DNA of 35,230 bases from Candidatus Poseidoniales archaeon (GCA_012959275.1 DUDM01000010.1:1-35230); one strand, 5' to 3'; counted from the first letter of the stretch, positions 16,599 to 25,766 are shown. Numbers and translations: made by a program. Notes: a model not told the origin generated them from the sequence alone.

Positions 16599-17767
16599 AC
16601 TTTTTGACGACTGGTCAAGTGTTCTACAAGTCCAGACAAGCGTTGCCATGGGATAACATAGCGTAATGCAGCCAATACACTAAGGAATAGTAAAGCAGAA
16701 ATTACCAACCCATATGTCAACTTCAATTCAATCGATTCTGACACCTGCATCGCCCATTGACTACCCGTTAAATTTGCAACTTGGTCAAGCAAGATAGTGT
16801 GGAATCCAAGGGCAACCATAGTAGATAGGCCGGTTATTCCTAAGAAGAAAACTGTGTGGTAAAGGTGGTGGTTGAGGAGGTTATCCATTTGAGTCACATA
16901 TTCTGGGTCCTTCTTACAGGATTCAGGCAAGCGGAATGCATACTCCATGTAGCCGATTACTCCAAAGGCACTCTCTTGGAAGACGAGCATTAAAATTGCG
17001 ATTAAGATTAAACTCCCTTGTTCTGGTGTAATCATTCCCCAAATTGTGGGCTCACCAACTTGAGCATCGAAGCGTGGGATGTAAGCGCCCGCACTTCCTA
17101 ACACGTTGTAAATCAGTGGGAATGTCAAAATTGCATGGATTGCCAAGAAAAACAAGGTGAATCCCATTGCCCATGCTACACCCCTACGAGATAATCCCCA
17201 AATTCCCTTACATCCCATGATGACAGGAAGCAAATAGAATCCAAGTACCAAGATAGTTGCTAGCATTGAAATTGGCCAAATCAGGAAATTAAACTCAGAT
17301 TGAGTAGGCACTCTCCATTCCCAACTAAACAACATGCCGAATAGCCAAGAGGCTAGCAAACGGCCAACTAAGAGAGCAATCAAGGCTACTATCACCCAGA
17401 ATTTTATTCTCTGCTGTCTTTGAGGTGGTTGGAATGAGAGGAAGGCCATTCCTCCTCCAAGAATCAATCCCAATGCAATGGGCATGTAAACTCTCGACAT
17501 TCCATCTGAACCAAGTCCAGTCATCCAATCGGCTAATGGAATTTCATAGTTATCTTTGGTTCCAGACTTGATGTACAAATCGAGTTGGTTGAGCACCAAA
17601 GTATGGTCAAGGTGGCCGATGATATAGGTGTCAATAACCTCAAGATACATCCAAACAAGGGCTACGGTTGCAATCACCTGCAATGCAAGTATTTGCCAAG
17701 TCTTACGCAGGTTTCGTAGGTGGAGAGTTCTAACTCCTTCCACTTGCCTTGTGACCTCATCTGCCAT
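16595..17767 (-). CDS. Eight-helix membrane protein of a DUF58 operon, function unknown
   Basis: 390 residues from the ATG at 17767, which has GAGGGGGTG upstream; the longer open frame to 17854 would run into the preceding gene and is not supported. About eight membrane helices are visible, for example near residues 25-45, 92-112, 122-146, 158-180, 195-219, 244-270, 300-322 and 345-372. A soluble loop (roughly 46-90, containing HLDHTLVLNQ) lies between the first two. A conserved-looking stretch, PEYVTQMDNLLNHHLYHTVF, holds several His. It is the last gene of an operon with DUF58 and DUF4350-like genes (13-nt gap) and probably works with them at the membrane. I could not name a family. Confidence 0.75.
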   Translation of the reverse strand: MADEVTRQVEGVRTLHLRNLRKTWQILALQVIATVALVWMYLEVIDTYIIGHLDHTLVLNQLDLYIKSGTKDNYEIPLADWMTGLGSDGMSRVYMPIALGLILGGGMAFLSFQPPQRQQRIKFWVIVALIALLVGRLLASWLFGMLFSWEWRVPTQSEFNFLIWPISMLATILVLGFYLLPVIMGCKGIWGLSRRGVAWAMGFTLFFLAIHAILTFPLIYNVLGSAGAYIPRFDAQVGEPTIWGMITPEQGSLILIAILMLVFQESAFGVIGYMEYAFRLPESCKKDPEYVTQMDNLLNHHLYHTVFFLGITGLSTMVALGFHTILLDQVANLTGSQWAMQVSESIELKLTYGLVISALLFLSVLAALRYVIPWQRLSGLVEHLTSRQKV

Positions 17768-17780
17768 ATCATTCACCCCC

Positions 17781-19040
17781 TCAGAATCCTCTGGCTTGTA
17801 GTAAAGCCTGTGATAATTCCATATCTGGCATCCAATCGATAACCGTTGCACCAAAGCCAGCCAACGAGGTCATCCGATTTTGCCTCTCAATCTTTAGAAC
17901 TTCATAACTCATCCTTGGAATCCGACTGACTAAGCGCTCGAAATCCACACTGGATGGTGAAAGAATGACCACTTCGTGGCTTCGACCTACCAAATCACGC
18001 AGAGCATGAGGTACAGTGCCATCTCCCTCACAACTAGAGAGAATGAAAACTGGAGAGCCACGACTGAAACGTGGAGCGATTGAATTTGTGACCGCCTGCA
18101 AAGGCATGTTACCCTTTGGTGCAACCCCTGCAAGACTACTTAGAATCTTGAAATATTGTTTATCTCCAGTATCCGGTTGTAAGTAAGATAACTTATCATC
18201 ATAAATAGCCAATGCAACTGAATCACGACGTTTGAGGAAGAAACTAGCTAATGAAGCAGCAGCGATGGTATTGTTCTCAAGTGGGTTTTTCAATACCGTG
18301 CCAATTCGGCTAACGTCTCTACTATCCAATATGATGTAGACATCTGTTACCGCATCTCTACAGGTGTCATTAACGATTAGAGTGCCATCTCCTGTCTTGG
18401 CACTTGCTTTCCAATTAATCATCTTGAATGGGTCACCAGGGACATATTCTCTTAGAGCGTAGAACTCAGTACCAGGCCCAGCGTTTCGAAGAGTAGTAGC
18501 ACCGGTGTACATCTTCGGTGTATTGGATTTCACAAAGGCTTCTTCAATTTCTGCAACTTGTGGGAAGACAATCATGTCTGAATGATGAGGAATATACATC
18601 TCCTCCATGAATAAATTGAAGGTGTTGCGGAATCGAAGGCTTACAGGTCCCAAAGAGAAGTGGCCACGCAGAGGGCAGCGTAGGGAATAGCGAATCCGAG
18701 CAGTCTCTCCCGGTCCAAGGTTCAAGCGCATTGCGTTCAAACCTGAACGTAACTTCATTTCATGAGGAACGTTATCGTATACTTCCAACATTTGAGTTCT
18801 ACGCATTGAGCGGTTAGTCACAACCAATTCCACATAGAGATCATCACCTTTGTACAAGTTATCGGCTGACAAAGAACGTGAAACTTCGACATCTCCATGC
18901 CCGGCTAGCCATGAATTAACGGTTATGAAGGCGATTAATGCGAGGCCGAAAATCATCAATTGGTGATTCGCAATCATCATCCCAACCAAAAGAAGAGCAA
19001 TACCTCCAACGAAGGTGAATGACGCCTTACGAGTCCACAT
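17781..19040 (-). CDS. DUF58 domain protein (vWA-like fold), membrane anchored
   Basis: 419 residues. Two membrane helices near 10-45 are followed by a beta-rich domain (50-165, resembling DUF11/CARDB-type packing) and the DUF58 signature YVPGDPFKMINWKASAKTGD at about 199-218, then a vWA-like region with VYIILDSRDVS. DUF58 proteins are usually encoded next to MoxR AAA ATPases and transglutaminase-like or DUF4350 proteins and are thought to form chaperone-like or envelope complexes. Here no MoxR gene is adjacent; the nearest AAA ATPase is cdc48 two genes upstream. The ATG is separated from the upstream TGA by one base (TGAAATG), indicating coupled translation. The eight-helix gene follows by 13 nt. 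Confidence 0.92.
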   Translation of the reverse strand: MWTRKASFTFVGGIALLLVGMMIANHQLMIFGLALIAFITVNSWLAGHGDVEVSRSLSADNLYKGDDLYVELVVTNRSMRRTQMLEVYDNVPHEMKLRSGLNAMRLNLGPGETARIRYSLRCPLRGHFSLGPVSLRFRNTFNLFMEEMYIPHHSDMIVFPQVAEIEEAFVKSNTPKMYTGATTLRNAGPGTEFYALREYVPGDPFKMINWKASAKTGDGTLIVNDTCRDAVTDVYIILDSRDVSRIGTVLKNPLENNTIAAASLASFFLKRRDSVALAIYDDKLSYLQPDTGDKQYFKILSSLAGVAPKGNMPLQAVTNSIAPRFSRGSPVFILSSCEGDGTVPHALRDLVGRSHEVVILSPSSVDFERLVSRIPRMSYEVLKIERQNRMTSLAGFGATVIDWMPDMELSQALLQARGF

Positions 19041-19041
19041 T

Positions 19042-20652
19042 TCAAGCCCTCCCCCACGCTTTGATTCGTTTTACGATAGTCACCAATTGTTCCAACGAAT
19101 AGTCACGGTTTTCAAAGACGAATTTAATCAATATAGGGTCAGAAATCATCTGTTGTAACTCTGTCGCCGGCATGGCATCGAATTCTTCTCTAGTCAAAGC
19201 ATTGTTATTTCTCACTCTTGACAAGAATACCTGTTTTATCTTGTTTGATTTAGCGTAGAAACTGTAACGTCTAGCATCACCAAATCCATAGTAAATAATA
19301 CTGAAAACATGCCTCCAAGGCTCTGGGTCCTTCTTCTTGATAACTACAGCCTCGAAGGCGACGAACAAGCCCATGAAGAGCAATAACATAGCCATCGACT
19401 CACCTGTGAAATAAACTAAAATCCAATAAATAAGGTTATAGGATTCTGCAAAAAATGCATTCTGTGGATGGCGGCTTTCATCGAAAATCACTAAAGCGCT
19501 GTCACTTGCTTCCAATGTACCATTTTCATCTGTCAATAAGGCAAGGGCAATGACATCGAGTGCCCATTTGCGATTGTCGTTAGCCGGCATTGCAACCTTT
19601 GGAGTCTTGCCATCAGTGTAATCTCCTCGATTATAACCCTCATAATCATACATCGCATTGGAAAGTAATGAGCCGTCTGCAATGAAAATAATCCGTCCTT
19701 CCATACCTTCTCCTGCGTGTTCACATCTACTTTCGCAGATCTCAACGCCAACAACGAAATTTCCTTCGATACTGGCCGCCCTATCCGGTGTTTCTTCATT
19801 GAGTTCCTGCCCAACATTAACCTCTCCATCGCGATTTACATCGATTGATGCATCCTTTGAAGTGACTGCGATAGTATGTGAAACTCCAAGTTTTGAACGA
19901 CTTGAACCATTTTCCATGATAGTTGGACCATTCAACAATAATTGGTAAGATGAATTGTAGTTAATTGCGCCAGCTTGCCAATGGTGAGAACAAAGTCCGG
20001 CTTCATTTGGTGCTGTAGAACGGCCATCCACCAAGGCACAAGGGTGGGCTCCGTCCCACACTGGGTGGGCCTTATGTGAAGCATTGTCAACAGTGGTATT
20101 CTTCATTCCACAGGCTTCTTCCTGTAGACAAGTCCAAACAAAAGAAGAATTAAGTGTAGGTTCGTATAAGGAATCATACATCTGGTGGCCATCGAATTTC
20201 CAACCAAATGCTTCAGCCAAGCCGCTGGCGAATCCGAAGTCCTCAAGGACTATTACAGTGCCATTTGCCTTGTAGAAATCAACGATGGCTTCGATTTCAG
20301 AAGTGCTGTATCCATCAGCTTCCTCGATTTCAATGAACCCTGATTCACCGAAATGTGGCATGCTGAAAGTATCCCTCTCTACTCCGCTGATAACGAAAGT
20401 AGCATTGCCGGGGTCATCGATATCATTGAGGAGGAGTGGACTGCTAACCACCGAACGGGTCGTTATACCCATATCATTGATATCTTCTCGGAAGGCTGAT
20501 ATGTCATTCCAATCATCGTCATAAGCGGACAACTGCGAACGGTTTCCAGTTTGGATATAAGAGGACAGAACAACTCCAATCAAGAGCAATAAAGTGCCAT
20601 AGAATCCAGCCAGAAGTAGACCTCTTCGCATCTTTCGTCCCATCTTCGCCAT
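19042..20652 (-). CDS. DUF4350-like membrane protein with a large extracytoplasmic domain
   Basis: 536 residues. A membrane helix near residues 10-31 is followed by a large outside domain (about 35-400) starting with a DUF4350-like fold: YDDDWNDISAFREDINDMG and later GTVIVLEDFGFASGLAEAFG, which is the pattern of unproven hydrolase-like or ligand-binding domains in DUF58 operons. Several Cys (CLQEEACG, CALVDG, CESRCEHAG) suggest disulfides or an insertion. NRDGEVNVG resembles a dockerin or EF-hand-type calcium loop. A second helix (about 410-437) leads to a basic cytoplasmic tail of about 100 residues. The start at 20652 has GGGGGG upstream; M4 is an alternative. It is the first gene of the tight DUF4350/DUF58/eight-helix operon. 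Confidence 0.75.
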   Translation of the reverse strand: MAKMGRKMRRGLLLAGFYGTLLLLIGVVLSSYIQTGNRSQLSAYDDDWNDISAFREDINDMGITTRSVVSSPLLLNDIDDPGNATFVISGVERDTFSMPHFGESGFIEIEEADGYSTSEIEAIVDFYKANGTVIVLEDFGFASGLAEAFGWKFDGHQMYDSLYEPTLNSSFVWTCLQEEACGMKNTTVDNASHKAHPVWDGAHPCALVDGRSTAPNEAGLCSHHWQAGAINYNSSYQLLLNGPTIMENGSSRSKLGVSHTIAVTSKDASIDVNRDGEVNVGQELNEETPDRAASIEGNFVVGVEICESRCEHAGEGMEGRIIFIADGSLLSNAMYDYEGYNRGDYTDGKTPKVAMPANDNRKWALDVIALALLTDENGTLEASDSALVIFDESRHPQNAFFAESYNLIYWILVYFTGESMAMLLLFMGLFVAFEAVVIKKKDPEPWRHVFSIIYYGFGDARRYSFYAKSNKIKQVFLSRVRNNNALTREEFDAMPATELQQMISDPILIKFVFENRDYSLEQLVTIVKRIKAWGRA

Positions 20653-20718
20653 CTCAATTCCCCCCTTGTCTCCTGTTAACTGGTTGCTCCACGTACTTCG
20701 CTCGGTTTAGAAGGTTCC

Positions 20719-20732
20719 CCGACCTTGGTCGG
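20719..20732 (-). promoter_or_regulatory. GC-rich palindrome between PRC-barrel and DUF4350-like genes
   Basis: CCGACC (20719-20724) and GGTCGG (20727-20732) form a 6-bp inverted repeat with a TT centre, 16 nt beyond the PRC-barrel stop and 66 nt before the next start. No T-tract follows on the minus strand, so a classical intrinsic terminator is unlikely; a leader or processing hairpin is as likely. Confidence 0.3.
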
Positions 20733-20748
20733 TCGTTGATTCACCTCT

Positions 20749-20991
20749 TTAACGCTTCAGATGTACGCTTGTTGCTACTCTGTCAACCTCCTCAACCGGC
20801 ACCCGCATCAAATTTTCATCCATATCCCAAGGTAATCTACTCGGGTCGAGATTCTCTTCAAGACGAACAAACATGGCGAGTACAGCACCTGTGGGGCGGT
20901 CTATCTCCAAGTCTACGAGAATTCCGAGACTATCGCCAGCCAAGTCAACGACTTTGCGCCCAAGTAATTCATGTCCGAAACTTGAGCCCAT
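20749..20991 (-). CDS. PRC-barrel domain protein
   Basis: 80 residues making one PRC-barrel fold: LLGRKVVDLAGDSLGILVDLEID followed by a second half with TGAVLAMFVRLE and IRVP-like LMRVPVEEVDRVA. Small stand-alone PRC-barrel proteins are common in archaea; in characterised cases they associate with RNA processing or cell-division proteins, but their exact role is often unknown. The ATG at 20991 is preceded by GGGGGGGAG, which is one arm of a perfect hairpin (20997-21013), so the ribosome site may be hidden when the hairpin forms. It lies 77 nt after cdc48 and 96 nt before the DUF4350-like gene, all on the minus strand. Confidence 0.85.
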   Translation of the reverse strand: MGSSFGHELLGRKVVDLAGDSLGILVDLEIDRPTGAVLAMFVRLEENLDPSRLPWDMDENLMRVPVEEVDRVATSVHLKR

Positions 20992-20996
20992 TTACT

Positions 20997-21053
20997 CCCC
21001 CCCTACGGGGGGGTGGTCATAACACAGCACCATGAAGGCTTTGCCTACGGGCA
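20997..21053 (-). promoter_or_regulatory. Two TAC-loop palindromes ahead of the PRC-barrel gene
   Basis: Seven C (20997-21003) and seven G (21007-21013) flank TAC, forming a perfect 7-bp stem; TGCC (21042-21045) and GGCA (21050-21053) flank TACG, forming a second, smaller one. Read on the minus strand, the first ends 5 nt before the ATG and its G-rich arm is the only Shine-Dalgarno candidate, so it would block ribosome binding when paired. A TATA-like TTATCTTAAT lies near 21054-21063. The pairing is seen; regulation is inferred. Confidence 0.4.
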
Positions 21054-21068
21054 TTAAGATAACCAGGC

Positions 21069-23303
21069 TCAAACCGTTTCAAATCCACGATTAGAATCCT
21101 TATCTCGCTTGATGTTAGAAAGGCCACTGACAAGCATTGTTTCCATTTTTGTATAGTATTCCATCATATCAGCAGTAACCGTTGGGCGTACTCGTGAAAC
21201 TGCTTCCTTGAAATGGGCTCCAGTTACCGTCTTCTTATTGGCTCGCATGGCTATCAAACCTGCTTCTCTGCAAATTGCTTCGATATCTGCGCCAGTAAAT
21301 CCATCTAGTCCCTTGAATTGAGTATCCAAGTCTACCGATTTACCTAATGGCATCTTTGCTGTATGAATCTCTGCGATTACTCTTCTGGCTTGTTCATCAG
21401 GTGGCGGCACATGTAGGACCCTCTCAAAGCGGCCACTGCGCAGTAATGCTGGATCTATCATTTCCGGTCGGTTAGTGGCTGCCACGACGATGACTCCTTC
21501 CAAGGATTCTATTCCATCCATACTAGCCAATAATTGGTTGACCACACGATTGGCAACATCACTTCCTTCACCACCTGAGCCACCTGACCTCATGTGAGCA
21601 ATGCTTTCAAATTCATCGAGGAAAATAATCGAAGGTGCCGCCTGCTTTGCCTTCTTGAAAATCTCACGAATTGCCCTCTCTGATTCTCCAACCCATTTTG
21701 ATATCAATTCTGGACCCTTGATTGAGATGAAGTTGGCCTTTGCTTCATTGGCGATTGCTTTCGCTAACATCGTTTTTCCAGTTCCTGGAGCACCGAATAG
21801 GACGATTCCTCGTGGCGGTTTTATTCCGAAGTGCTCAAACAGTTCCGGTTTGGTTAATGGCCATTCTACACTTTCTTTCAAGCGTTCTTTGATTTCTTCA
21901 AGTCCTCCAACCTCCTCCCAAGAGATTTCTGGTATCTCAACATAAATTTCTCGTAATGCAGATGGTTCTATTTCTCGGATTGCTATCTTGAAATCCTCCA
22001 TCTTCACCTCCATCTTCTCCAACACTTCTGGTGGAATGACCTCTTCATCCAAATCAATTTCTGGCAAATAGCGGCGCAGTGCTTTCATAGCTGATTCCCG
22101 AACCAAGGCGGCTAGGTCTGCACCGACGAAACCGTATGAATTATCCAGTACCCAATCAATATCATAATCATCACTAATTGGCATTCCACGGGTGTGAACT
22201 TCCATAATTTCTTGGCGCCCATAACGGTCTGGCACGCCTATCTCAATTTCTCGGTCAAAGCGGCCAGGTCTGCGTAGAGCAGGGTCGATTGCATCACGGC
22301 GATTAGTCGCTGCTATGACAATGACATTATCCCGCCCTTGCATTCCATCCATCAAGGTCAACATTTGAGCGACGACGCGGCGTTCAACCTCACCCGAAAC
22401 ATCTTCTCTTTTGGGGCAAATTGAATCAATTTCATCAATAAATACAATTGCAGGAGCATTATTTGCTGCCTCATCAAAGATTTCTCGTAATTGTTTTTCT
22501 GATTCTCCGTAATACTTGCTAATGACTTCGGGGCCATTGATAGCGGTGAAGTGGGCATTAGTTTCAGTGGCGACCGCCTTAGCAATCATGGTCTTACCAG
22601 TGCCAGGGGGACCATGAAGAAGAACTCCCTTTGGTGGGTCAATGCCCAACCTTCGGAATAACTCAGGGTGCTTAAGTGGTAATTCAATCATTTCTCTAAC
22701 TTTGAGTAACTGGTCCCCAATTCCACCGATATCCTCGTAAGTAATCCCCGAAGATGCACCGACGTCTTCCTCGTCAATCGATTCATCCTTGATTATTATC
22801 TCAGTATCGCCATTGACTTGGACAATTCCTTTGGGTGTAGTTTGAAGGATTGCAAATGGCAAGGCCTCAGCAAATAGGGTCATTCCAGGAATAAAAATTC
22901 GATCTCCGGCAACCACTGGACGCTTGTTCAATCCACGCCGAGCAAATCCCTCAATTCCAGGACCAAATTTGACCTTCTGCTTATTCGCCATTACTGGTGA
23001 GAGAACCAATTTAGTGCATGCTTTGCCTTCAACCTTGCAAACTGAAACCTTGTCACCTAGGCTTACTCCTGCGTTTTTGCGGATTATACCATCTATTCGT
23101 ACAATATCCATGCCGGAATCTTCTTGGCGTGCACGCCAATACATAGCTGCAGTAGAACGTTTTTCGCCTTTTATTTCGACAATGTCTCCAGGTTTCAAGC
23201 CAAGAGTATTATCACCAGATATTCGAGCCCGTCCATGACCGACATCGCTTGGTATCGCTTTTGCGACGCGTAGATTTATTGAATTGTCCTTCCTTGCAGC
23301 CAT
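21069..23303 (-). CDS. CDC48/VAT AAA ATPase
   Basis: 744 residues from the ATG at 23303. The open frame continues 54 residues upstream, but that part is low-complexity leader sequence and the family N-terminus ([18 protein letters not shown]) begins 10 residues after the chosen start. Order: N-terminal double-psi/CDC48 domain (1-185), D1 ATPase with Walker A GPPGTGKT (231-238), Walker B IVFIDE (286-291) and [21 protein letters not shown]2 with Walker A GAPGTGKT (504-511), Walker B IIFLDE (559-564) and [20 protein letters not shown]. Both ATPase sites look intact. The hexamer unfolds proteins and in archaea can feed the proteasome. The C-terminus (RGFETV) lacks the HbYX proteasome-docking motif seen in some relatives. 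It is divergent from a methyltransferase gene. Confidence 0.96.
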   Translation of the reverse strand: MAARKDNSINLRVAKAIPSDVGHGRARISGDNTLGLKPGDIVEIKGEKRSTAAMYWRARQEDSGMDIVRIDGIIRKNAGVSLGDKVSVCKVEGKACTKLVLSPVMANKQKVKFGPGIEGFARRGLNKRPVVAGDRIFIPGMTLFAEALPFAILQTTPKGIVQVNGDTEIIIKDESIDEEDVGASSGITYEDIGGIGDQLLKVREMIELPLKHPELFRRLGIDPPKGVLLHGPPGTGKTMIAKAVATETNAHFTAINGPEVISKYYGESEKQLREIFDEAANNAPAIVFIDEIDSICPKREDVSGEVERRVVAQMLTLMDGMQGRDNVIVIAATNRRDAIDPALRRPGRFDREIEIGVPDRYGRQEIMEVHTRGMPISDDYDIDWVLDNSYGFVGADLAALVRESAMKALRRYLPEIDLDEEVIPPEVLEKMEVKMEDFKIAIREIEPSALREIYVEIPEISWEEVGGLEEIKERLKESVEWPLTKPELFEHFGIKPPRGIVLFGAPGTGKTMLAKAIANEAKANFISIKGPELISKWVGESERAIREIFKKAKQAAPSIIFLDEFESIAHMRSGGSGGEGSDVANRVVNQLLASMDGIESLEGVIVVAATNRPEMIDPALLRSGRFERVLHVPPPDEQARRVIAEIHTAKMPLGKSVDLDTQFKGLDGFTGADIEAICREAGLIAMRANKKTVTGAHFKEAVSRVRPTVTADMMEYYTKMETMLVSGLSNIKRDKDSNRGFETV

Positions 23304-23411
23304 ATTCGAACCCCAGCCGGCCCTACGAGGTCGGCGAGGGTAAAAAACCCCTTCAATCAATAATCTGCAAAACAGGTCAAGAATCAATAGTCTCCGGCTC
23401 TGCGACGAAGC
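23304..23411. promoter_or_regulatory. Divergent promoter of cdc48 and the methyltransferase, with direct repeats and a leader hairpin
   Basis: AATCAATAATCT (23355-23366) and AATCAATAGTCT (23382-23393) are direct repeats matching at 11 of 12 bases, 27 nt apart. The first, read on the minus strand as TTATTGATTG, would place the cdc48 start of transcription near 23332; the second lies about 25 nt before the methyltransferase ATG and fits a leaderless transcript. A hairpin joins GCCGGCC (23316-23322) to GGTCGGC (23329-23335) with one G-T pair and loop CTACGA; it would sit at the 5' end of cdc48 mRNA. Sequence elements are seen; assignments are inferred. Confidence 0.4.
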
Positions 23412-24077
23412 ATGGACACCCTCGACCACTTGCGGTCGCATCACAGAAATTTTCAGAATTTTCACGATGTCATGGTCGATACACAGGCTGGGCGATTTAA
23501 CGAAGATTACTGGGAATTCTTCTCAAAATGGATTGCACCGGCTTTAGTTCCAAACGCCAAAGCCTTGGATATGGGTACTGGCCCTGGAGGTTGGTTAACG
23601 ATGATGAAGGCAAGATACCCTGAAGTTGGAGTGTGTGGAGTGGAATTAGTTCCAGTCATGCTCGAAACTGCACGCCTAACCGGTGCTGAAATTGGCGCCG
23701 AAGTTGTGGCTGCAGATTTATCGAGTGATGAGTGGTCAGCGAGCATCGATGGAACATTTGAAGTCGGCCATTGTAGTATGGTCCTTCATGAATTGCCAAA
23801 TCCATTCTCTCTATTGAAAAATGCTGCAAAACTTATCCGCCCAGGTGGACGTCTTTTCATCTTCGATTGGTGCCGTCATTCCTTTGCAGATTATTTGGCA
23901 AGAAAGGAAGAGGAACCACCTTTGGATGAGGATACTTTCCAACACTTTAGCGAGCATGCAAGGTTTAGCCCAGATGATGTTACTCTACTGGCAGAAAGAG
24001 CCGGATTCAGGGAAATTGCTAGACAACATAGAGATGTTGCCCATGTTATGTTGGCATATCAGCGTAAAGGTGGATGA
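23412..24077 (+). CDS. Class I SAM-dependent methyltransferase
   Basis: 221 residues. The SAM-binding motif I is [15 protein letters not shown] near residues 51-65, followed by [16 protein letters not shown] (acidic loop residue Glu), motif with AADLSSDEW, and [14 protein letters not shown] at the motif IV position, then [14 protein letters not shown]. This is a Methyltransf_11/25-type fold; the substrate cannot be told, and both small-molecule and macromolecule targets are possible. The ATG has no Shine-Dalgarno; a TATA-like AATCAATAG lies about 25 nt upstream, fitting leaderless expression. It is divergent from cdc48 and 39 nt before the aldehyde dehydrogenase gene on the same strand. Confidence 0.9.
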   Translation: MDTLDHLRSHHRNFQNFHDVMVDTQAGRFNEDYWEFFSKWIAPALVPNAKALDMGTGPGGWLTMMKARYPEVGVCGVELVPVMLETARLTGAEIGAEVVAADLSSDEWSASIDGTFEVGHCSMVLHELPNPFSLLKNAAKLIRPGGRLFIFDWCRHSFADYLARKEEEPPLDEDTFQHFSEHARFSPDDVTLLAERAGFREIARQHRDVAHVMLAYQRKGG

Positions 24078-24100
24078 AGCGTAGCATTCATCTCCCCCCC

Positions 24101-24113
24101 GCCGGTCGCCGGC
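24101..24113 (+). promoter_or_regulatory. GC hairpin ahead of the aldehyde dehydrogenase start
   Basis: GCCGG (24101-24105) pairs with CCGGC (24109-24113) around TCG, preceded by eight C and ending 3 nt before the ATG at 24117. The following bases repeat the GCCGGCCCTA string found in the cdc48 leader. A role at the start codon is inferred. Confidence 0.3.
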
Positions 24114-24116
24114 CCT

Positions 24117-25745
24117 ATGGTACACGTACTTGCAAGCGCCCTTGAAATCCTAAATAATGACAATCCCGGCGGATTACCCTGTATTAAGGGGTGGAATATC
24201 ATCAACGGACAACTATCATCATCCAGTGATGGAGTTACTTTTACTTCGACCAATCCAGCAAATCATAACGATATACTTGGAGAATTTCCACTGTCATCAA
24301 GAGATGATGTTTCTGCTGCATTGGATGCTGCTCATGCTGCCTTCCCTGATTGGTCATCAATGCCTGCTCCAACCCGTGGCCAAATTATCGGCAACATGGG
24401 ACGCTTGTTGATGGAAAACAAAGATGAAATCGTCCGCTTGGAAACAAGAGAAATTGGTAAAACTCTGAAAGAATCAGCCGGCTCAGTACAAGAAGCAATT
24501 GATACTTGCCTATTCTTCCAATCTGAGGGCCGCCGTCTATATGGTCAAACTGTGCACTCAGAATTGCCAAATAAGGAATTATCCACTTACCGCCGCGCTT
24601 TGGGTGTTTGTGGAATAATCAACGCCTGTAATTTCCCAGCTGCAGTACCATTTTGGAAAATGATTCCTGCTATCATGTGTGGAAATACCTGTGTTTGGAA
24701 ATCACCCCAAGATGCGCCACTGCTTTCCTTTGCCTTGGCTCGAATCATGCACCAAGCAGGTTTGCCAGATGGTGTAATCAATTTAGTTCACGGAAAGGGT
24801 AGCACTACCGGCCAATATCTAGTCGATGCGGTCGATGAAGGTAGAGTCAACAAGATTTCATTCACCGGCAGCACTGCAGTCGGCAAGACAATCGGTGAAG
24901 TATGTGGGCGAAACTTAGTATCTTGCAGCCTTGAATTAGGCGGTAAGAATCCTCTCCTCATTATGCCTAGTGCGGACTTGGAGAATGCGGTTGAAGGTGC
25001 CTACTGGTCTGGATTTGGAACTGCCGGTCAGCGCTGCACTAGTCTTGGCAACCTAATTCTTCACGAAGACATCTATGATCAATTCATGGAGATGCTAATG
25101 GAGAAGGTAAGGAATACCGTTATCGGAGATTCAATGCATGATGGCGAAGTTCTCTATGGACCAATGCTTTCTCAAAAATATGCAAATGATTTCCTTGAAA
25201 CTATCAAAATGTGTGATACTGATGGCGCCACTAAATTGTTTGGTGAAGGTAGGATAACTGCACAATCTGCCCCATCAGGGTTCCTTGGAAATGCTGACGA
25301 AGGAGTCTACATGTGGCCACACGTTTACACAGATGTCACCGAAGATATGGACTGTTTCATGAACGAGCTGTTTGGTCCCGCCATTACAATCGTCAAAGCC
25401 CGTGACTTTGAGCATGGATTACACTTAGCAAATGCCTCACCATATGGTCTATCCAGTGCTATTTATACCAATGATAGATTGGAAGCATACCGCTTTAAAT
25501 CCGGAATAAAAGCGGGAATGACGGGAATCAATAACTCGACCACTGGAGCAGAAGCACACTTACCATTCGGTGGAGTAAAGGGCAGCGGCAATGGAACCAG
25601 AGAATCGGGGATATGGGTCATTGAAGCCTATTCTTACTGGCATGCAGTCAACGATGAGTTGAGTGGAAAGTTGCAGTTGGCACAGATGGATGTTGACGAA
25701 ATTGAAATGGTCGAAGCGGAAATCGATTGGGGAAGCCTGTCGTGA
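24117..25745 (+). CDS. NAD(P)-dependent aldehyde dehydrogenase, ALDH7-like
   Basis: 542 residues, slightly longer than most ALDHs. The catalytic Glu lies in LELGGKNPLLIM and the catalytic Cys in GTAGQRCTS, with ISFTGSTAVGKTIGE as the cofactor-binding motif, PFGGVKGSG as the C-terminal signature, and NACNFPAAVPFWKMIPAI near residue 165. GTAGQRCT is the ALDH7 (alpha-aminoadipic semialdehyde dehydrogenase/antiquitin) form of the active-site motif, so lysine or other amino-aldehyde oxidation is a good guess; succinate-semialdehyde-type or pyrroline-5-carboxylate activity is not excluded. The ATG at 24117 is 3 nt after a GC hairpin and lacks a clear Shine-Dalgarno. The extended N-terminus (about 35 residues before the fold begins at INGQL) could contain a later real start, but none is marked. 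The sdh genes begin 71 nt downstream. Confidence 0.92.
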   Translation: MVHVLASALEILNNDNPGGLPCIKGWNIINGQLSSSSDGVTFTSTNPANHNDILGEFPLSSRDDVSAALDAAHAAFPDWSSMPAPTRGQIIGNMGRLLMENKDEIVRLETREIGKTLKESAGSVQEAIDTCLFFQSEGRRLYGQTVHSELPNKELSTYRRALGVCGIINACNFPAAVPFWKMIPAIMCGNTCVWKSPQDAPLLSFALARIMHQAGLPDGVINLVHGKGSTTGQYLVDAVDEGRVNKISFTGSTAVGKTIGEVCGRNLVSCSLELGGKNPLLIMPSADLENAVEGAYWSGFGTAGQRCTSLGNLILHEDIYDQFMEMLMEKVRNTVIGDSMHDGEVLYGPMLSQKYANDFLETIKMCDTDGATKLFGEGRITAQSAPSGFLGNADEGVYMWPHVYTDVTEDMDCFMNELFGPAITIVKARDFEHGLHLANASPYGLSSAIYTNDRLEAYRFKSGIKAGMTGINNSTTGAEAHLPFGGVKGSGNGTRESGIWVIEAYSYWHAVNDELSGKLQLAQMDVDEIEMVEAEIDWGSLS

Positions 25746-25766
25746 ACTAAGTCTAGGGCTATTGGA

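Noticed and set aside
17768-17854. An N-terminal extension of the eight-helix protein
   Set aside because: It overlaps the DUF58 coding region, while the ATG at 17767 has a strong GAGGGGGTG site.
23304-23465. An N-terminal extension of CDC48 by 54 residues
   Set aside because: The extra residues overlap the divergent promoter and the 5' end of the methyltransferase gene, and the family N-terminus begins at the later ATG.
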